Part shown: positions 14,265 to 18,073 of the stretch, piece by piece | How the letters are laid out: each line of letters starts with the position of its first letter | How positions within the stretch are numbered: the stretch's first letter is position 1 | NCBI GenBank assembly: GCA_049642465.1 | Contig: JBAROV010000228.1 | Location: 1 to 18,073, forward strand | Source of the DNA: CAWDPQ01 sp049642465 | Lineage (GTDB): Bacteria; Acidobacteriota; Vicinamibacteria; Vicinamibacterales; 2-12-FULL-66-21 | DNA length: 18,073 nucleotides | Reading direction: 5' to 3' | Notes under the pieces: model-generated | What the model was told of the DNA's origin: nothing | What the model saw: the letters and a program-made list of their open reading frames with translations, nothing else | Database searches by the model: none | Translations under genes and position numbers: made by a program

Positions 14265-14309
14265 ATGAACAAAGGACCAGCTGCAGCGTCTAATCGCTAT
14301 CGACCATGA
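14265..14309 (+). CDS. Possible 14-codon leader ORF coupled to the second permease
   Basis: ATG at 14265 opens the peptide MNKGPAAASNRYRP, whose TGA stop (14307-14309) overlaps the permease start as ATGA. The permease has no visible Shine-Dalgarno, so translation might reach it through this leader. The leader itself has no good ribosome site, but the TATAGT at 14249-14254 would start a transcript almost at its ATG. It is short enough to have arisen by chance, and no function is claimed. Confidence 0.25.
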   Translation: MNKGPAAASNRYRP

Positions 14310-16825
14310 TTGTCGACAGCCTGGCCCGGGACATCAAGATTGGCCTGCGCATCCTCATCAAGGAAAGGGGTTTCTGCGCCCTGGCCGTCTTCGTGCTCGC
14401 CCTCGGCATCGCTGGCGTCACCACCATGTTCAGCGTCGTCAATGGCGTGATGCTGCGCGGTTTCTCCTTTCCGAACGCCGGGCGACTCGTCAGCGTGAAC
14501 TTTGTCGATCCCACGAGCACTACGTTCTTTGGTGTGAACGGCCAGATCTCCGCGACGGACTTCGAGGAGCTCGTGGCTCAGCAACAGTCATACGACGCCC
14601 TCGCCGCGTATTTGAGCGGCTCGACGGTCAACGTGACGGTCAACGGCCATCCGCAGCGCTATACGGGCGCGTACGTGACCGAACATTTCCTGCGAATCCT
14701 GGGCGTCGCACCGGCAATGGGGCGTGATTTCGCCGCCTCGGACAACGTCCCGGGAGCGGCCAAGGTGGCGATCATCGGCCATGGCATCTGGCAGAGGGAT
14801 TTCGGCGGCGATCCGGAGATCCTCGGCAAAGCCGTTCGCATCAACGGCAGGCCCGCGACAATCGTCGGCGTCATGTCACCGGGCTTTGCGTTTCCGACAA
14901 ACGAGGACCTGTGGATTCCTCTCTATACCGAGTTCCCTCCGCGGCCGCGCGGCGATCCCGGTGCCATCAACCCCGGCGTCGTTGGCCTGCTGAGAAAGGG
15001 CGTCTCACTCGACCAGGCGAACGCTGAAGCCGCGACGATCGCCAGACGCATGGCCGCGTCGTACCCGGAAACGAACAAGCAGTTCAACACCGGACAGGTC
15101 AAACATCTGCTGGACGCCTTCACTCCGCGTCCGCTGCGCGGCACCTTGTGGACGATGCTGGGGTTCTGCGTCGGTGTGCTGCTGATCTCCTGTGTCAATG
15201 TCATGAACATGCAGTTCGCCCGGGCGACACTGCGCGCCAAGGAACTGGCGGTCCGATCGGCACTCGGGGCGTCGAGGCTGCGGCTCGTGCGTCAGATGCT
15301 CACCGAGAGCCTGCTGATCGCCAGCATCGGTGCAGTGATCGGTATCGCGCTGGCCTACGCCTCGATCGACTGGCTGTCGGCAACCGTTCGGAACCTGGAG
15401 AACCGGCCGCCAGCCTGGATCACGTTCGACGTCGATTCGTCGGTGCTCCTGTTCACGGTTCTCGCCACCGTCAGCGCCGCGGTGCTGTCCGGGCTCCTGC
15501 CGGCGCTGATGTCGTCGCGGGCCAACGCGGTCGAAGTGTTACGAGACGGCGGACGAGGCAACACGAGTCGTGCGGTGAACCTGCTCTCGCGAGGACTGGT
15601 TGTCTTTCAGATCGTCGTCACCTGCGTGCTGCTGGTCGGTTCCCTGCTGCAGATTCGTTCGATCACGGCGCAGCAGACCATCGATTACGGCTATGACACG
15701 AATGGCCTGATTTCGGCTCGAATGGGCCTGATGGAAGGCGATTACCCGACCGCCGCGTCGCGAAAGATCTTCTACGACCGGGTGATTCAGCATTTTCAAA
15801 ACGAATCGGAGTTCGAATCGGTTGCGCTCACGAACCGCTTCCGCATGGTGTTTTCAGGCAGCAGTCCCATCGAAATCGAAGGGCGCGAGTACCGCGAGAG
15901 GAGCGACAGAACGACCGCTAACTTCGAGCAGGTGACGGGCAGCTTCTTTTCGGTCATCGGGCAAACCCTGCTGGAGGGCCGGACGTTCGGCGCCGACGAC
16001 CTCGATGCCCGCCAGCCCGTGGCGATCGTCAACGCGGCCTTTGCGACGAAGCACTTCGGCACCTCAAGCGCGGTCGGCCGCCGTTTCCGTACGGCCAGGG
16101 CCGACGGAAATCCGCAACAGGCTGGTCCATGGCGCACGATCGTTGGTGTCGTAACGACCGTGCGCATGCTCGGACCATTCAACCAGCCGGGGGTGGACGA
16201 GGCTGGATTCTACGTGCCGTTCTTCTCGAACCCCGCAGGTCCGCTCCAGCGAGAGCCTGTCGCCGGCCAGTTCTCGACGATCCTGGCCAAGCCGCGCGGC
16301 GGCCAGCGAGCCGATGCCATGGCCGTCCCGCTTCGGCGGCACATCGCCAACCTCGATCCCAACCTGCCGCTGTATTTCGTCGGCACGCCGAAGTCGCAGC
16401 TCGACGGCTTCGTCGCGCAGAACCGCATCATCGCGACGATGTTTTCCATCTTCGGTCTGGTGGCGATGGTGCTGGCCTCGGTTGGGATGTACGGCGTCAT
16501 GTCGTTCTCGGTCAACCAGCGCCGGCAGGAGTTCGGCGTGCGCATGGCACTCGGCGCCCACCACTCACGGATTCTGAAAATGGTGTTGCGGCAGGGAGTG
16601 CTTCAACTCTTCGTTGGCCTGTGTCTCGGGCTTGGCCTGGCGCTGACGCTGGCCACGATCGGCGGTGCCGGAATCCAGAACGTGCTGTTCGGCGTCAGTG
16701 CCCGCGATCCGTTTACCTACAGCGTAGTCACGATCCTGATCGCGGTTGTCTCACTCATCGCCACACTCGTCCCTGCGCACCGTGCCACGCAAGTGGATCC
16801 CATGATTGCGCTCCGTGCGGAGTGA
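14306..16825 (+). CDS. ADOP-type FtsX/MacB ABC permease without prefix domain
   Basis: An 839-residue inner-membrane permease. It begins directly with DIKIGLRILIKERGF and a first helix (about 21-45, CALAVFVLALGIAGVTTMF), so it lacks the helical prefix domain of the other permease in the window. A MacB-like periplasmic domain follows (about 50-275), then an FtsX block (about 285-400, with LISCVNVMNMQFARATLRAKE and ELAVRSALGASRLRLVRQML), a second periplasmic domain (about 440-700), and a second FtsX block to the end (RRQEFGVRMALGAHHSRIL, ending THR-like ATQVDPMIALRAE). The start is fixed by an in-frame TAA at 14291. It is divergent from the hybrid kinase with a 77-base gap; no PadR gene and no ATPase gene adjoin it. 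Transport substrate is unknown; sharing an ATPase encoded elsewhere is inferred. Confidence 0.93.
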   Translation: MIVDSLARDIKIGLRILIKERGFCALAVFVLALGIAGVTTMFSVVNGVMLRGFSFPNAGRLVSVNFVDPTSTTFFGVNGQISATDFEELVAQQQSYDALAAYLSGSTVNVTVNGHPQRYTGAYVTEHFLRILGVAPAMGRDFAASDNVPGAAKVAIIGHGIWQRDFGGDPEILGKAVRINGRPATIVGVMSPGFAFPTNEDLWIPLYTEFPPRPRGDPGAINPGVVGLLRKGVSLDQANAEAATIARRMAASYPETNKQFNTGQVKHLLDAFTPRPLRGTLWTMLGFCVGVLLISCVNVMNMQFARATLRAKELAVRSALGASRLRLVRQMLTESLLIASIGAVIGIALAYASIDWLSATVRNLENRPPAWITFDVDSSVLLFTVLATVSAAVLSGLLPALMSSRANAVEVLRDGGRGNTSRAVNLLSRGLVVFQIVVTCVLLVGSLLQIRSITAQQTIDYGYDTNGLISARMGLMEGDYPTAASRKIFYDRVIQHFQNESEFESVALTNRFRMVFSGSSPIEIEGREYRERSDRTTANFEQVTGSFFSVIGQTLLEGRTFGADDLDARQPVAIVNAAFATKHFGTSSAVGRRFRTARADGNPQQAGPWRTIVGVVTTVRMLGPFNQPGVDEAGFYVPFFSNPAGPLQREPVAGQFSTILAKPRGGQRADAMAVPLRRHIANLDPNLPLYFVGTPKSQLDGFVAQNRIIATMFSIFGLVAMVLASVGMYGVMSFSVNQRRQEFGVRMALGAHHSRILKMVLRQGVLQLFVGLCLGLGLALTLATIGGAGIQNVLFGVSARDPFTYSVVTILIAVVSLIATLVPAHRATQVDPMIALRAE

Positions 16826-16833
16826 CATCGCCT

Positions 16834-18073
16834 TCAGTTGATCCGAGCCCCGAGCCCCGGGCCACTGAGCATCGGCTCGAGCCGGACGTACCAGAGATAG
16901 AACGCGACGGGCGTCGCGGCCGGCAGCCAGGCGAAACGCGGTCCGGATTGGTCGGCCCGGACCGTGTGCGAGGCGATGAGATCGAGGCGGCCGAACAGTT
17001 TTCCCGTCAGCTCCTGTGGAATCCTCATCCGATACGCCCCGACGCGGGAGGGATTGTCGTTGAATCTCACCTGCCCAATCGTCTGCTTGTCCAAAAAGAT
17101 CGTAACCCGCGGCTGATAGGCGGGGTCAGCGAGGCCCGGGCCATCCATCCTCAACGTCAACGTGTAGTCCACGGGCAGTGGCAGCGGAATGCGCATCGAC
17201 ACGCGGTCTGCCATGGCGACGCGGACCATCACGTTGCCGCCGCCCACGGCCTCGGACCACCCGCTGGAAAAAAACAGGTAGTCCCGATCGCTGACACCCA
17301 CGGAGACCGCCTCCCCGGCGATGAGCGACTCGCGCAGCACGAACAGCGGCAGCACGGCGTACAGGCTCCAGCCGATCGCCATCGCCGCCCCTAATGCGAC
17401 GGCCGGCTTCAGGCGAATGGCGCGGAGAGCGCGCCAATCGAGGCGCCGCGTGATCGCGCGCCAGATTCCGTGAGCCACGGCGACGATCGCCGCCCCGGCG
17501 GCCACGAGATAAAACGGATAGGCGTGCTGCGTGAAGCGCCACTCGGCTCCCCCGCCAATCGGCCAGGTCACTGAATAAGGAATGAGCGAGGTAATGAGGA
17601 CCACCCACAGCAGCCGGCCCTCTCGCGTCAGCGCCGCGAGGATCAGGCCAAGCACCGCGAACCATTTGAGGATCGACGCGAGGCTGGCTGACCAGGCCCG
17701 GAAGCCGGTCCATTTGTTGCTGAATGGAAACACGAACAGGCCGACTCCGGCTGTATCAATGGTCGCAATCGGCCGCTCGTGCAGTTTATGGCCAACGTAA
17801 TCGAATGCGTCGACTGATGTGTCGAGCGGCAGGCCTTCGTGCCCGCGGTAGTAACGCGTGTGATGGTTGATCGCGAAGAACGGATCGCCCAGTTCGATCC
17901 AACAGTTAATGAGGAAGGGAGCAATGAGCGCGGCGGTCACGGCAGCCGAAATGATTGCGCCGCGTGCAGCGGGAAATCGCCGGGATTCAGCAGGCACGCG
18001 GCGGGCGCCAATCCACACGAGTGCCGGTATGACAAAGGACAGCGAGGTAATGCGAGTCAGACACGCGCCGGCG
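16834..18073 (-). CDS. GT39/GT-C-type membrane glycosyltransferase, C-terminal part (cut by right edge)
   Basis: The frame is open to the right edge; 412 residues to the stop are visible. A GTG at 18018 falls inside a hydrophobic stretch (SLSFVIPALVWI continues upstream), so the true start lies outside. The first half has about six membrane helices, with a loop NCWIELGDPFFAINHHTRYYR after the second, resembling polyprenyl-phosphate-sugar-dependent GT-C enzymes (GT39/ArnT-like). From about 140 residues before the end it becomes soluble and strand-rich (SVGVSDRDYLFFSSGWSE, MRIPLPLPVDYTLTLRM, TIFLDKQTIGQVRF), like a carbohydrate-binding beta-sandwich, probably periplasmic, and closes near a short hydrophobic patch (ATPVAFYLWYV). 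The catalytic N-terminal part with the Asp motif is not in view, so activity and sugar are unknown. Its stop is 8 bases from that of the convergent permease. The GT-C family call is moderate. Confidence 0.72.
   Translation of the reverse strand, partial: AGACLTRITSLSFVIPALVWIGARRVPAESRRFPAARGAIISAAVTAALIAPFLINCWIELGDPFFAINHHTRYYRGHEGLPLDTSVDAFDYVGHKLHERPIATIDTAGVGLFVFPFSNKWTGFRAWSASLASILKWFAVLGLILAALTREGRLLWVVLITSLIPYSVTWPIGGGAEWRFTQHAYPFYLVAAGAAIVAVAHGIWRAITRRLDWRALRAIRLKPAVALGAAMAIGWSLYAVLPLFVLRESLIAGEAVSVGVSDRDYLFFSSGWSEAVGGGNVMVRVAMADRVSMRIPLPLPVDYTLTLRMDGPGLADPAYQPRVTIFLDKQTIGQVRFNDNPSRVGAYRMRIPQELTGKLFGRLDLIASHTVRADQSGPRFAWLPAATPVAFYLWYVRLEPMLSGPGLGARIN

Noticed and set aside
11280..14309. 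An open frame of about 1009 codons on the plus strand, antisense to the hybrid kinase.
   Set aside because: It mirrors a gene with clear, fully conserved domains. In high-GC coding DNA the opposite strand is often free of stops. Its translation shows no recognisable domain.
16129..17394. A 421-codon plus-strand open frame running from inside the second permease into the glycosyltransferase.
   Set aside because: It crosses from an out-of-frame reading of one real gene to the antisense of another, and its translation is low-complexity Arg/Pro/Ala.
1..18073. tRNA or rRNA genes, CRISPR arrays, insertion sequences, integrases or prophage genes.
   Set aside because: Nothing with these signatures was recognised on either strand; genes are tightly packed and base composition looks even by eye.

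Overview
The window is a gene-dense, high-GC bacterial chromosome segment. I infer an Acidobacteriota member, probably of the Vicinamibacteria type. The main reason is two very large FtsX/MacB-type orphan permeases without their own ATPase. One of them has the N-terminal prefix domain and the upstream PadR regulator typical of acidobacterial duplicated orphan permeases (ADOPs). There are no RNA genes, CRISPR arrays, transposases or phage genes, and no gene-free stretch over 300 bases.

Left block (1-5532, all minus strand) reads as one operon. It starts from a near-consensus promoter at 5564-5592 and runs: secreted M4 (thermolysin-family) metalloprotease with FTP/PepSY propeptide, inserted PA domain and C-terminal Calx-beta domain; small exported protein of unknown function (GTGA overlap); AcvB/VirJ-type periplasmic serine hydrolase; and an MprF/LpiA-type lipid flippase-synthase cut by the left edge. 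The last two match the known lpiA-acvB pair, in which MprF/LpiA makes aminoacyl-phosphatidylglycerol and AcvB hydrolyses it. The block therefore looks like an envelope-charge and secretion module.

Middle block: divergent from the protease, a PadR-family repressor (5691-6020) and a prefix-domain ADOP permease (6032-8683) form a two-gene unit. Tail-to-tail with it lies a minus-strand run. In transcription order this is a soluble GAF-PAS hybrid histidine kinase with two receivers and an Hpt domain (14228-11196), a receiver-HATPase fusion response regulator (11199-10354, ATGA overlap), a repeat-like palindromic element (10324-10360), a small beta-carbonic-anhydrase-like protein (10208-9753), and an exported metallo-beta-lactamase-fold hydrolase (9725-8709). 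Kinase and regulator form a complete phosphorelay (H353, D645/D788, H928, then D52 of the regulator) whose output looks like an anti-sigma-type ATPase rather than a DNA-binding domain.

Right block: divergent from the kinase, a second ADOP-type permease without prefix domain or PadR partner (14306-16825), possibly preceded by a 14-codon leader ORF. Eight bases after it, on the other strand, ends a membrane GT-C/GT39-like glycosyltransferase with a soluble C-terminal domain. Its start lies beyond the right edge.

No single wholly new system is evident. The most interesting signals are the protease-unknown-AcvB-MprF operon, a strong hairpin at its internal gene junction, the receiver-HATPase output protein, and the repeat-like element that supplies a stop codon.
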